From Gemmatimonadales bacterium (lineage in GTDB: Bacteria > Gemmatimonadota > Gemmatimonadetes > Palauibacterales > Palauibacteraceae), in contig VXMR01000065.1 in the NCBI GenBank assembly GCA_009841005.1, forward strand, positions 1 to 35,882: DNA of 35,882 nt, given 5' to 3'. Both the position numbers and the translations under genes were made by a program. The notes beneath the pieces were generated by a model that saw nothing but the letters and a program-made list of their open reading frames with translations, had not been told where the DNA came from and ran no database searches. This document shows, in pieces, positions 8,201-17,304 of this stretch. Every line of letters begins with the position of its first letter. The stretch's first letter is position 1.

Positions 8201-11200
8201 ACCACCTCGTGTACGACCGCATCGTCGCTCCCGGGGCACTCCACGGCGCCATGGCGGTGTCCGCGTCTCTGGCCGGTCGCGGCGGCTCGGCGACCGTGTC
8301 CGACATGCAGCTGCACAGTCCCTTGATCTTCGAAAGCGAGGATGGCGAGGACCCGGAGGACGGGGCGCATGGCGCGGGCCGCAAGCTGCAGTTTGTTCTG
8401 AGCGGACCCGAAGATGCCACGGTGGATGCCGCGGCGGATGCTGCGGCGGAAACCCCGGAGCGTCGTTTCGAGGTGTTCAGCAAGGGGGAAACCGAAGAGA
8501 CGTGGACCCTTCACGCCGGTGGCAGGCTTTCATGGCGTACGTCCGGCCCGGCCCCCGGCCCCGAAGAGGCTCCGCACGTCGATCTGGATGAGCTGAGAGC
8601 CCGACTGCCGCGCCGTGATCCGGCGGAGTTCTACCGACTGCGATGGAGCGGCGACATTCATCTCGGCCCATCGTATCACACGCTCCAGGCCGTCTGGGCC
8701 GGAAAAGGCGAAGCCCTGGGGGAACTGGCCCTCGGCGATTCGGTGGATGCGAGCGGCATGGAGATGCATCCCCTTCTCCTCGACGGCTGTTTCCAGATCT
8801 CGGCCATCGCCCGCCATCTGATGAAAGTCGAGCAGGGCGCGGTCTACCTGCCTTTCGGATGGGAATCTCTGTGGGTGGCGGGCCCACTGCCGGATCGGGT
8901 CGTATGCCACGCCGTCCTGAGGACTCCCGGGTCGGAGGACGGGGCGGACACACCACCGCAAGTCGTGACGGGCGACGTTCGGCTCTATGCCGCGGACGGC
9001 ACGGCCGTCGCCGTGCTGAAGGGCTACACCGCCAAGCGGGCGACCCGATCCGCGCTCCTTTCCGCCGAGGACGGGGTCAAGGACCTGCTGTACGAGGTGG
9101 CATGGCGGAAGAAGCCCCTGAGTGGGGGGATGCGCGCCGCGGATTACCTGGCGGATCCCGAGGTCGTCGCGAGCCGGTCCCCGACGTTCGTCGAATACCT
9201 GGCGCAGGAAGGCGTTGAAGGCCCGGACAGAGCCGCTCTACTGAAAGATCAGGAGACGTTGTCGAGGGCATACGCCCGTGCGGCGCTCGACAGCCTGGGG
9301 TGGGAGCGCGAAGCCGGCGAAGCGGTCCGGCCGGACGACCTTCGCCGCCAACTGGGGGTGACGGACGATCACCGGCGCCTGTTTGTCCGGCTCCTCGACC
9401 TGGCGGCGGGCGACCCGAGCCCGGACGGCCCGCACGGATCCGACGGCTTTCTCCTCGATCCCGGACCGCTGGCCGAGCGGTTCATTGACGGACATCCGCA
9501 CGGGATCAACGAACTCGGTCTCCTTCGCCGCTGCGGTTCGGCTCTCGCCGAGGTGTTGCGGGGTCGCAGAGACCCGCTCGGCTTGCTGTTCGGCGACGAC
9601 GGGCCGAGCGCCGCGAGCCTGTACCTGACGGCCCCCGCGTCGCGTGCGGCGAACCGAATGCTCGGGGATGCGGTGGCCGCGGCTGTGTCGGGTCTTCCCG
9701 AGAATCGGCGTCTGCGGATCCTGGAAGTCGGTGCGGGGACGGGTTCGGCGACGGAGTCGATTCTCCCGCTCCTCCCCTCCGGCCGGTTCGACTACACGTT
9801 CACGGACATCTCGGCGGGGTTCTTCGCGCAGGCCGAAGCGCGTTTCGCCGCTACCGGCGCTCCGATCGAGTACAGGGCGCTGGACATCGAGGCCTCACCC
9901 GAAGCCCAGGGGTTCGAGGCCCATGCCTACGATCTCGTGATCGCCGCGAACGTGCTGCACGCGACCCGGGACCTCGGCGAGACGCTCGCTCACTGTCGCG
10001 ACCTCCTGGCCCCCTCGGGTCTGTTGCTGGCGCTGGAAGGACTGCGCCGCCGGGCATGGCAGGACCTGACGTTCGGACTTCTGGATGGATGGTGGCGTTT
10101 CGAGGACGACTACCGTCCCGACCATGCGCTCGCGACTCCGGCCGTATGGCGCCGAGCCCTGGGCGATGCAGGGTTCCTCGACATCGAGTTCCCCGGGCTT
10201 GCGAACCCCGATACGGACGAACCCCTGGGCTCGAACGTGATCATCGCTCGGGGACCGCGGAACGTGGCGCTCTCCCCGGGCGTGTGGGTCCTGGCGGCCG
10301 ACGAAACCGGTCGAGCCGCCGAGATGGCCGCCGGGCTGGCCAGGGCGCTCGCCTCCCGGGACCAGACGGTGGTCTTCGCCGGAGACGCCGGAGATGATCC
10401 GGCGACGGTCGACGTGACTCGGCGGGAGTCCTGGCGAGCCCTGTTGGAGGGGCTTCCCGCGGATGTCCCGTTGAAGGGTGTGGTGCACCTCGCCGCTCTG
10501 GATGGGCACGGGGCGGCAGCTACCACCGAGCAAATGGCCGAGGACGTCGCGCGTGTCGGGTCCAGCGCCCTGGCTCTCGTTCAGGGCCTCATCGACACCG
10601 GCGCGACGCCGACCGACGGCGTGTGGTTCGTGACGCGGGGCGCGCAGGTTCTGGAAGAAGACCTTCTGGCGAGAAGCGCGGGGGAACTTGCCGGCTCGAC
10701 TCTGTGGGGGTTCGGGAAGGTGATGGCCCTCGAAGCGGCGCACCTCCGACCGAGGTTGATCGACCTCGACCCCGGGGCGGTGGGGACCGCGGAGACGGTT
10801 TCGAATCTTGCCCGGGAAGTCCTCTTTCCCGATGCCGAGACGCACATCGCCTATCGGGGAGGCTCCCGCCAGGGCGCCCGGCTGGTGCGCCTGGGTGCCG
10901 GCCGGACGCCGCTCGCCTTGCCGGAGGATGCGGATTGGGTTGTCGGGCCCACGGACCCGGCGGCCGGTCTGTCGGCGCTGGGAGCGAAGCCGCGCCCGAA
11001 ATCCCCGCTGGAGCCCGGCGAGGTCCGGATCTCGGTGGAGGCCGTGGGGCTCAACTTCGCCGACGTGCTCCTCAGCATCGGCGCCGTGCCGTACGACCGG
11101 GAGATCGGCCGCGAGATGTACGGCCGCGTGCTGGAGACGGCGCCCGATGTGGAGGTCCTCTCCGCGGGGGATACGGTCGTCGGATTGGGCTTCGGCTCGT

Positions 11201-14200
11201 ACACGCCGGAGATGGTGACGCCGGCGGTCGCGCTGGCTCCCGCGCCCGATGGGTTCTCCGCGCCCGCGCTGGCCACGATGCCCGTCTGCTTCGTGACGGC
11301 TGAACTCGCCTTCGAGATGGCGGGATTGACGGCCGGCGAACGCGTACTGGTCCACGCGGGAACCGGAGGCGTCGGCCTTGCCGCGATCCAGCTTGCGCGC
11401 GCCGCGGGCGCCGACGTCTTCGCAACCGCGAGTGTGGCGAAGCAGCCCTGGCTTCGCTCCCTCGGCGTCGACCACGTCTTCGACAGCCGGCAGACCGACT
11501 TCGGCGAAGAAATCCTCGATGCCACGGGCGGCGAGGGAGTTCACGTCGTGTTGAACAGCCTCACCGGCGAGGGCTTCATCGAAGCGAGCCTGTCCTGCCT
11601 GGGGACGCGAGGCCGCTTTGTCGAAATCGGGAAGCGGGAGATCTGGAGCGAAGAAGAGATGTCGGCGGCACGTCCGGATGTCGCCTACTCCGTGCTGGAT
11701 CTGGACGGGGTGAAGTTGACCGATCTCGCTCGGGCCGGCGCCTCCCTGGCGCGGGTCATGGGGCGGCTCTCGTCCGGCGAGCTGAGGCCGCTGCCTCACA
11801 CCGTCTGGCCCCTATCGGAGCTCCAGGCGGCCCTCGACGTCATGCGCGACGCCCGGCACACCGGCAAGAACGTCGTGCGGATGCCTCCTGTCGCACGGGA
11901 CGGCCTGCGCCCGGACCGGACGTACCTGGTGACGGGCGGGCTGGGAGGGATCGGCTGCGCGGTCGCCCGCTGGCTGGCCGAGAAGGGGGCCGCGACGATC
12001 GTCCTGAACGGGCGCCGCGCCCCCGACCCCGACGCGGAAGCGGCGATCCGCGAGCTGCGCGAGGGTGGCGTCGATGTTCGGGTGGAAGTGGCCGACGTAA
12101 CGGACCCCGCGGCCATCGATCACATGCTAACCCGGATCGACGAGACCCTGCCGCCGCTCGGCGGCGTGGTCCACAGCGTGGGCGTGCTGTCGGACGGCGT
12201 CATTGAGAACCAGAACTGGGAACGGTTCGAGGAGGTCCTGTGGCCCAAGGTGCTGGGAGCCTGGCATCTGCACCGGGCCACCATGGCGCTCGACCTCGAT
12301 CTCTTCATCCTTTTTTCCAGTGTCACCGGCGTCGTGGGAAACCCGGGCCAGACCAACCACGCCGCCGCCAACGCCTTCCTCGACCAGGTTGCCGCCCACC
12401 GGCGCGCCCTCGGTCTCCCCGGTCAGGCCATCGCCTGGGGTGCGTGGTCGGGAATCGGGGAAGCGGAAGAGCAGCGGGAGAGGATCGAGAAACAATTGGC
12501 GTACACCGGCGCGGGCTGGATCACGCCGCGGCAGGGGATCGAAGCCTTCGACTGGCTGGTCCGGCAGGACGTGACCCAATCCACGGTCACCAGCGTTGAC
12601 TGGTCGGTCAGCGGAGAGGGGCTCGAATCCCGGCCTCGCTTCCTCGAAGACCTGATCGTCACGAAGAAAGCCAGGCGCGGGACGGGTGAAGCCCCGGCTT
12701 CCTCCGACGGCCTGATGTCCCGGCTGCGGGAGGCCCCGGCTGACGACAAGGAGAATCTCCTGTCGGCCTTCATCCAGGAGGAACTGAAGGCCGTGTTGAG
12801 ACTGCCGTCATCCCCCTCGGCCACAGCGAGCTTCTTCGATCTGGGCATGGACTCGCTGATGGCCGTGGAGTTGCGGAATCGGCTGAACCGCGCGTTTGCC
12901 GGGGAGTACGCGGCATCCAACACGGTCGTGTTCGACTACCCCAACTCCGCCGGTCTCGCGGAACACCTGTCGAAGGAGCTCGGCGCCCTGACCGGCGCGG
13001 AGCCGGCGACCGAGCCCGTAGCGGAGCCGGTCACGGAAGTGGCGGAGTCGGCCACGGAACCTGTGGCGCCGGCCGTCCGCACGCAGTTCCGCCGCGACGA
13101 CGACGACATCGCCATCGTCGGCATGGCCTGCCGATTCCCGGGTGCGCCGGATATCGACGCCTTCTGGCGGCAGCTTGAGGAGGGCGAGGACGCGGTCAGC
13201 GAGGGCCGTGCGGATCGGGGCTCATGGGAGGGCGTGGTCGGAGATCCGGGGGCCGAGGACCCGCTGCACCGACGGGGTGCTTTCGTCGAGGACATCGACC
13301 GGTTCGACTCGCGGTTCTTCCGCATCGCACCCATTGAGGCGCGGACGATGGACCCTCAGCAGCGGATGCTGCTGGAGACCAGTTGGCAGGCTATCGAGGA
13401 CGCGGGCATCGATCCCGGCCGGCTGGCTGGCAGCCGCACCGGCGTATATGTCGGCGTCGGCGGCAGCGAATACCGGGACCTGTTCGCCTCCCGGGGGCAG
13501 CCACTGGACTACGGCGGCACCAACGAGGCGATGACGGTCGGACGGGTCGCCTTCGCCCTGGGCCTCGAAGGGCCGGCGATTCCGCTGGATATGGCCTGTG
13601 CATCGTCCCTGGCCGCGGTGCACCAGGCGGTGGCGGGTCTGCAGAGGGACGAAGTCGACATGGCACTTGCGGGCGGTGTCAACGCCATCCTGTCGCCCGG
13701 AATCGCCGACTTCCTCGCAGAGTTGGGGGTGTTGTCCCCCAGCGGCCGCTGCCGTGCGTTCGACGCGGCCGCAGACGGCTTCGTCCGCGGCGAGGGATGC
13801 GGCATGATCGTCCTCAAGCGGCTGGCCGACGCCCGCGACGACGGTGACCGCATCTGGGGCGTCGTCCACGGTTCCGCGGTGAACCAGAGCGGGCGGAGTG
13901 CGGAACTGATGGCCCCCAACGGGCCGACCCAGGAACGGGTCATGGAGGAGGCGCTCGCGCGGGCCGGCGTCGACCCCGGCGAGGTCGACTATCTTGAGGC
14001 CCAGGGAGTGGGCAGCGAATTCGGTGACCCCATTGAGCTGAACGCCGTAGCCGCCGTCTACGGCCGGGGTCGCGACGCGGACGATCCTCTCCTCGTCGGT
14101 TCGGTCAAGACGAACATCGGCCACCTGGAGTGGGCCGCCGGGATCGCGAGCCTGATCAAGACGGTGTTGGCGATGAACCGCGGTGTGATTCCCGGCAACC

Positions 14201-15537
14201 TGCACTTCCGGGACCCGAGTCCGCTCCTCGACTGGAAGAGCCTCCCGGTGCGCGTCGCCTCCGGCGCCACGGCGTGGCCGGGCCACTCCGGGAGAGCGCC
14301 TCTCGCCGCGGTGAACACCTTCGGGCTTTCGGGTGCGAACGCGCACGTCGTCGTGGGTGGATACGCGAACCCGGCTGCGGACGATGGCACCGTCTGGCCC
14401 GCAGGACCCGTTCGCACCGTCGCGGTCACCGGCACGACGGCCCCGGGAGGACTCGGAGAACGGACGACCCGTTTCCTGCCCCTTTCGGGCAAGTCCCCGG
14501 ACGCCCTGCGGGAGCTGGCTCGACGCTACCTGGAATTCGTTGGGAAGCCGGATGGTTCGAGTCTGGCCGATGTGGCATGGACCGCGGGCAGGGGGAGAAG
14601 TCACTTCGCCTACCGCGCCGGACTGGTGTTCGACGATCTCGCACAACTTCAGGAGGGGCTTCGGGATGTGGCCGCAGGAAGACGAGGGCCTGCTGACCCG
14701 GAACCGCTGGAAGCGCCCCGGACCGCCTTCCTGTACACCGGCGGGTCCCGTAGCTGGGCGGGCATGGGACAGGCCCTGTACGAGACGGAACCGGTCGTGC
14801 GCGAGGTGCTCGACACCTGCGAAGAAGTGTGGCGGGGAGAGCGTGGCGCCTCGCTACTGGAGGTGCTGTTCGGGAAGGACGGAGCGAAGGACGATGTCGG
14901 CGACGCCGGCGAGGCAACGTCGGTCGGGGCCTCGATCTACGCGCTCCAGTGCGGTCTCACGGCGCTTTGGAGGAGTGTCGGGATAAGCCCGACCCCCGTA
15001 GTCGGATGCGGCGTCGGCGAACTCGCGGCGGCGCAGGCCGCCGGCGTGTGGGGTCTGGAGGAAGGGTTGCGGCTCTGGGCGGAGTGGGGAGGACGCGAGG
15101 CTCCGCGGGACATCTCGCTCGCCGCGCCCGCCGTGACCCTGGTGAGTGGCGCGACGGGGGTGGCGGTTGGGTCCGGCGACGCGCGCGACGTGACGTATTG
15201 GCAGCGGTCGGTGCGCGAGCTGCCGGCCATTGACCGCTGCCTCCGGACGCTGGCGGAGATGGAGGTGCCGGTCGTGGTGGAGATCGGCCCGGAAAGCGTG
15301 CTGGCGCCGATGCCGATGGTCACGCAGAGCCCGGGGGAGGGCACCGCACCCGTCTTGCTTTCCAGCCTGAGCGCCGTGCAGCCTGCGGACGGCTTCGTGG
15401 CGGCGGTGGCCGGGGCGTACGAGGCGGGGCTCGAGATCTCCTTCGAGGGACTGTTTGCCGGCGAGGCTCGGTCGCGCGTGCCGCTGCCCGGCTATCCCTT
15501 CCAGCGCCGCCGCCACTGGCTCGAGGCCGTGGCTTGA
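5218..15537 (+). CDS. Type I polyketide synthase B: KS-AT-DH-cMT-psiKR-ER-KR-ACP-KS-psiAT
   Basis: 3439 aa. The GTG start lies 9 nt after GGAGG, and KS1 begins about 13 residues in, leaving no docking domain. KS1 (13-442): Cys188 in DTACSSS, His323, His363. AT1 (584-876): GHSLGE Ser680 and AYHS His787, malonyl-type rather than methylmalonyl-type. DH (965-1280): His996 and Asp1189. C-methyltransferase: SAM motif LEVGAGTG at 1502. Structural psiKR about 1683-1860. ER (1905-2222): HAGTGGVG at 2046. KR: GGLGGIG 2240, Ser2368, His2381 where Tyr is expected, Asn2385. ACP: DSL Ser2546. KS2 (2631-3050): Cys2794, Gln2929 replacing the first catalytic His (EAQGVGS), His2969. AT2 (about 3169-3405): GCGVGE with Gly3265 in place of Ser, and about 90 residues missing. 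KS1 to ACP is a complete reducing, methylating module like mycocerosate-type synthases, likely iterative and lipid-forming. The terminal KS2-psiAT is unusual. There is no thioesterase. Confidence 0.97.
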   Translation: MTTHGNGRTREPGEPIAIVGMACRFPGSRTLSDFWRQLIAGENAVVEGPPGSVIGRAGRLFPDSGGENRALRFGAFIEDLDQFDADFFRISPIEAQMLDPQQRMMLEVSWHALEDAGIDPESLKGSRTGVYVGISNNDYRDMVIDAPETADTAVGFYAVTGTALNTAIGRVSFALGLEGPCMAIDTACSSSLVALHQAVGALQRGETDLALSGGVHIYLAGRPLELRANAGMLSPEGQCKAFDAAADGFVCGEGCGLLVLKRLDAAEAAGDRIWAVIRGSSVNQDGASQGLTVPSGPSQEKAMAEALARGGVSPSDVDYLEAHGTGTVVGDPIELGAAAAVYGRGRTSANPFLVGSVKTNIGHLGPAAGVAGVIKAVLAMRHGVIPRHLNFKDPTPSVDWDRLPVRVTDVMTDWPLHPDRRPLAGVNSFGWSGTNAHVVLEGYGEAVTETATDAGSGPATLRPPVGPAIPVPVSASTPEAADPSDARTTRFLPLSGKSPAALGDVASRHLSWLAEHWRDEREGERSGADTIADMVWTAASGRSHFAHRAGVLFSDVAELRRKLARLAEGQGPEAGVAPVRATNVAFVFTGQASQWVGMGRALYEREPVFRSVLDRCDGLLLEERGVSLLDVMFGSEGASGTGGLLDEAAWTQPAIYALECALTALWESVGVEPSVVVGHSLGEMAAAQAAGVFGLEDGLRFAAARGALMGATRSDGAMAAIFAPAARIASAVAERNAASDDVDLSVAVDNGLQQVVSGPAQDLEAVLARFEAERVKVVRLRRSPAYHSALIEPALDDLEAAVRDITPAPPSPSVPFVSNLTGRLLEPDERMDAAYWRRQAREPVAFRRSVETLAELGVDAVVEIGPHAVLGPVVAMTWPETAPTGPPVIFASLRRPPRDPAEPVADPSGGFVEAVAGAYEAGMEIGFPGLFAGETRRRISLPGYPFQHSHHWIPRSRRRRTAAGHPLLGMRHELPRGEITFETEMFASDPAWLQDHLVYDRIVAPGALHGAMAVSASLAGRGGSATVSDMQLHSPLIFESEDGEDPEDGAHGAGRKLQFVLSGPEDATVDAAADAAAETPERRFEVFSKGETEETWTLHAGGRLSWRTSGPAPGPEEAPHVDLDELRARLPRRDPAEFYRLRWSGDIHLGPSYHTLQAVWAGKGEALGELALGDSVDASGMEMHPLLLDGCFQISAIARHLMKVEQGAVYLPFGWESLWVAGPLPDRVVCHAVLRTPGSEDGADTPPQVVTGDVRLYAADGTAVAVLKGYTAKRATRSALLSAEDGVKDLLYEVAWRKKPLSGGMRAADYLADPEVVASRSPTFVEYLAQEGVEGPDRAALLKDQETLSRAYARAALDSLGWEREAGEAVRPDDLRRQLGVTDDHRRLFVRLLDLAAGDPSPDGPHGSDGFLLDPGPLAERFIDGHPHGINELGLLRRCGSALAEVLRGRRDPLGLLFGDDGPSAASLYLTAPASRAANRMLGDAVAAAVSGLPENRRLRILEVGAGTGSATESILPLLPSGRFDYTFTDISAGFFAQAEARFAATGAPIEYRALDIEASPEAQGFEAHAYDLVIAANVLHATRDLGETLAHCRDLLAPSGLLLALEGLRRRAWQDLTFGLLDGWWRFEDDYRPDHALATPAVWRRALGDAGFLDIEFPGLANPDTDEPLGSNVIIARGPRNVALSPGVWVLAADETGRAAEMAAGLARALASRDQTVVFAGDAGDDPATVDVTRRESWRALLEGLPADVPLKGVVHLAALDGHGAAATTEQMAEDVARVGSSALALVQGLIDTGATPTDGVWFVTRGAQVLEEDLLARSAGELAGSTLWGFGKVMALEAAHLRPRLIDLDPGAVGTAETVSNLAREVLFPDAETHIAYRGGSRQGARLVRLGAGRTPLALPEDADWVVGPTDPAAGLSALGAKPRPKSPLEPGEVRISVEAVGLNFADVLLSIGAVPYDREIGREMYGRVLETAPDVEVLSAGDTVVGLGFGSYTPEMVTPAVALAPAPDGFSAPALATMPVCFVTAELAFEMAGLTAGERVLVHAGTGGVGLAAIQLARAAGADVFATASVAKQPWLRSLGVDHVFDSRQTDFGEEILDATGGEGVHVVLNSLTGEGFIEASLSCLGTRGRFVEIGKREIWSEEEMSAARPDVAYSVLDLDGVKLTDLARAGASLARVMGRLSSGELRPLPHTVWPLSELQAALDVMRDARHTGKNVVRMPPVARDGLRPDRTYLVTGGLGGIGCAVARWLAEKGAATIVLNGRRAPDPDAEAAIRELREGGVDVRVEVADVTDPAAIDHMLTRIDETLPPLGGVVHSVGVLSDGVIENQNWERFEEVLWPKVLGAWHLHRATMALDLDLFILFSSVTGVVGNPGQTNHAAANAFLDQVAAHRRALGLPGQAIAWGAWSGIGEAEEQRERIEKQLAYTGAGWITPRQGIEAFDWLVRQDVTQSTVTSVDWSVSGEGLESRPRFLEDLIVTKKARRGTGEAPASSDGLMSRLREAPADDKENLLSAFIQEELKAVLRLPSSPSATASFFDLGMDSLMAVELRNRLNRAFAGEYAASNTVVFDYPNSAGLAEHLSKELGALTGAEPATEPVAEPVTEVAESATEPVAPAVRTQFRRDDDDIAIVGMACRFPGAPDIDAFWRQLEEGEDAVSEGRADRGSWEGVVGDPGAEDPLHRRGAFVEDIDRFDSRFFRIAPIEARTMDPQQRMLLETSWQAIEDAGIDPGRLAGSRTGVYVGVGGSEYRDLFASRGQPLDYGGTNEAMTVGRVAFALGLEGPAIPLDMACASSLAAVHQAVAGLQRDEVDMALAGGVNAILSPGIADFLAELGVLSPSGRCRAFDAAADGFVRGEGCGMIVLKRLADARDDGDRIWGVVHGSAVNQSGRSAELMAPNGPTQERVMEEALARAGVDPGEVDYLEAQGVGSEFGDPIELNAVAAVYGRGRDADDPLLVGSVKTNIGHLEWAAGIASLIKTVLAMNRGVIPGNLHFRDPSPLLDWKSLPVRVASGATAWPGHSGRAPLAAVNTFGLSGANAHVVVGGYANPAADDGTVWPAGPVRTVAVTGTTAPGGLGERTTRFLPLSGKSPDALRELARRYLEFVGKPDGSSLADVAWTAGRGRSHFAYRAGLVFDDLAQLQEGLRDVAAGRRGPADPEPLEAPRTAFLYTGGSRSWAGMGQALYETEPVVREVLDTCEEVWRGERGASLLEVLFGKDGAKDDVGDAGEATSVGASIYALQCGLTALWRSVGISPTPVVGCGVGELAAAQAAGVWGLEEGLRLWAEWGGREAPRDISLAAPAVTLVSGATGVAVGSGDARDVTYWQRSVRELPAIDRCLRTLAEMEVPVVVEIGPESVLAPMPMVTQSPGEGTAPVLLSSLSAVQPADGFVAAVAGAYEAGLEISFEGLFAGEARSRVPLPGYPFQRRRHWLEAVA
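12001..15537 (+). repeat. Diverged copy 2 of the PKS KR-ACP-KS-psiAT segment
   Basis: Paralogous to 1-3651 (see copy 1). It covers the end of the PKS B KR, the ACP, KS2 and the degenerate AT. Both copies have the KR Tyr-to-His change and the same AT region deleted, so these changes predate the duplication. The KS His-to-Gln change is in this copy only. Confidence 0.85.
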
Positions 15538-17304
15538 GCGTCGGCGCGGCGGGCGACGCACCCGGCCTGCGCTTCCAGCCCGACGAACCGGCTCCGGCGA
15601 AGCTGGCTATCGGCCTGGGCATCCAGCTCGCCGCGCTCAACATCGCGGGCGTGATGCTGATCCCCATGGTCGTGATGCGGGCGGCGAGCGTGCCCGATGC
15701 CTACCTCTCCTGGGCCGTGCTTGCCTCGGTCGCCGTCAGCGGAGCGACGACGATCCTGCAGGCCTGCCGCGTGCGCCGCTTCGGCGCGGGGCATGTGCTG
15801 GTAATGGGAGGTTCCGGGGCCTTCATACCCGTCTGCATCATGGCCCTCGCGGAGAGCGGCCCCGCATTGCTCGCGACGCTGGTCGTCATCTCGGCGCTCG
15901 TGCCGCTGTTGCTGTCGTGGCGGCTGTCGCTCTTCCAGCGCATCCTGACGCCCCCCGTATCGGGAACCGTGATCATGCTGATCCCGGTGACCGTATCGCC
16001 GTACGTATCCGGACTCCTGGAGGGGGCGTCGGCCGGAGCCCCGGCCGCGGCCGGCGTGCCACTGAGCTTCTTCGCGACCGTCCTCCTGATCGCCACCATC
16101 GCGCTGCGGGGGACCGGAACTCTGCGCTTGTGGGCCCCGGTGATCGGCGTGATCGGCGGTACCGCGCTCGCGGGCTACCATGGACTGTACGATCTGGAAC
16201 GCGTCGCGGGCGCCACCTGGGTCGCGCCGCCGGATCCCCGCCTTCCGGGCTTCGATCTCCGGTTCGGGCCGGCGTTCTGGACCCTTCTCCCCTCTTTCCT
16301 TCTGGTAGCCGTGATCGCCGCCGTGCGCACGCTGAGCAGCGCGGTTGCGATCCAGCGCGTCTCGTGGCGCCGCAAGAGCCGCGCGGTCGATTTCCAGGCC
16401 GTGCAGGGGGCCGTGGCCGCGGACGGAGTGGGGAACCTGGTCGCCGGGGTCTTCGGTACGGTTCCCGGCACGGCCACCACGGCCAGCATATCGCTTACCG
16501 AACTCACGGGTGTCGCGGCGCGCGGCGTCGGGATCGTGGCCGGAGCCACCTTCATCGCGCTCGCGTTCCTCCCCAAGGCGTTCGCGGCAGTGCTCGCCAT
16601 TCCGGACCCCGTATTCGCCGGCTACCTGGCCGTCGTTCTGGCGATGCTGTTCACGATAGGCATGAGGATCGTCGTGCAGGGCGGCGTCGACTACCGCAGT
16701 GGCATCGTGGTCGGAATCGCCTTCCTTGACAGGGACGAGCTTCCAGTACGGCCTGGTGTTCCCGGACCTGGTCTCGTCGTTCGCGGGCGGCCTGCTCGCC
16801 AACGGGATGAACGCCGGTGGCCTCACGGCGATCCTGCTCACACTGTTCCTTCGTCTCACCGCGCCGCGCCGCGCCCGCATTGAGGCTCACCTCAGCGTCT
16901 CGGGGCTGCCTGCGATCAGGGAGTTTATCACGGCTTTCGGAGCGAAGGTCGACCTGGACCGTACCGTGGTGGATCGATTGGAGGCGGCGGCGGAGGAGGC
17001 TCTACTGGCCCTCGGTCTCCCCGACGACTCGGCGGACGGACTCGCCGCCCGGCGCCTCCTCCTCACCGCCTGGCGCGAGAAGGGCGACGTAACGCTCGAG
17101 TTCGTCGCCGCTCCGATGGGCGAGAACCTCCAGGACCGCCTCGCGCTGATGGGTGGAGAAGCGGGGGAGGCCTCATTCGAAAACGAAGTTTCCCTGCGTC
17201 TCCTGCGTCATCTCACTTCGTCGGTGCGCCATCGGCAGTATTACGACACGGACATCGTGACAGTGCGGGTGGGGACCGCCGTCACGGCCCGCCGACCGTC
17301 ATAG
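15534..17304 (+). pseudogene. NCS2 (xanthine/uracil-type) permease with C-terminal ATPase-like region, frameshifted
   Basis: The frame opens at TTG 15534, overlapping the PKS B stop (TTGA) with GAGG 8 nt upstream. It encodes a multi-span NCS2 permease: hydrophobic helices, then a VDFQAVQGAVAADG region and a GTVPGTATTASISLTELTG stretch typical of the family. At about 16722-16729 the frame is lost; the homologous sequence resumes one frame over as LTGTSFQYGLVFPDLVSS and runs to 17304. One extra base (or two missing) explains this; the first frame otherwise adds about 50 unrelated residues to 16883. The downstream part first completes the permease, then adds about 150 residues with EAAAEEALLALG and SLRLLRHLTSSVRH, resembling an RsbW-like histidine-kinase-type ATPase fold (moderate confidence). 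The cause may be a sequencing error or true gene decay. If intact it would import purines or related solutes; a link to the PKS is not evident. Confidence 0.8.

Noticed and set aside
9895-11799. 634-codon minus-strand frame opposite the PKS B MT-ER region
   Set aside because: Low-complexity composition and no motifs; the sense frame encodes intact MT and ER domains.
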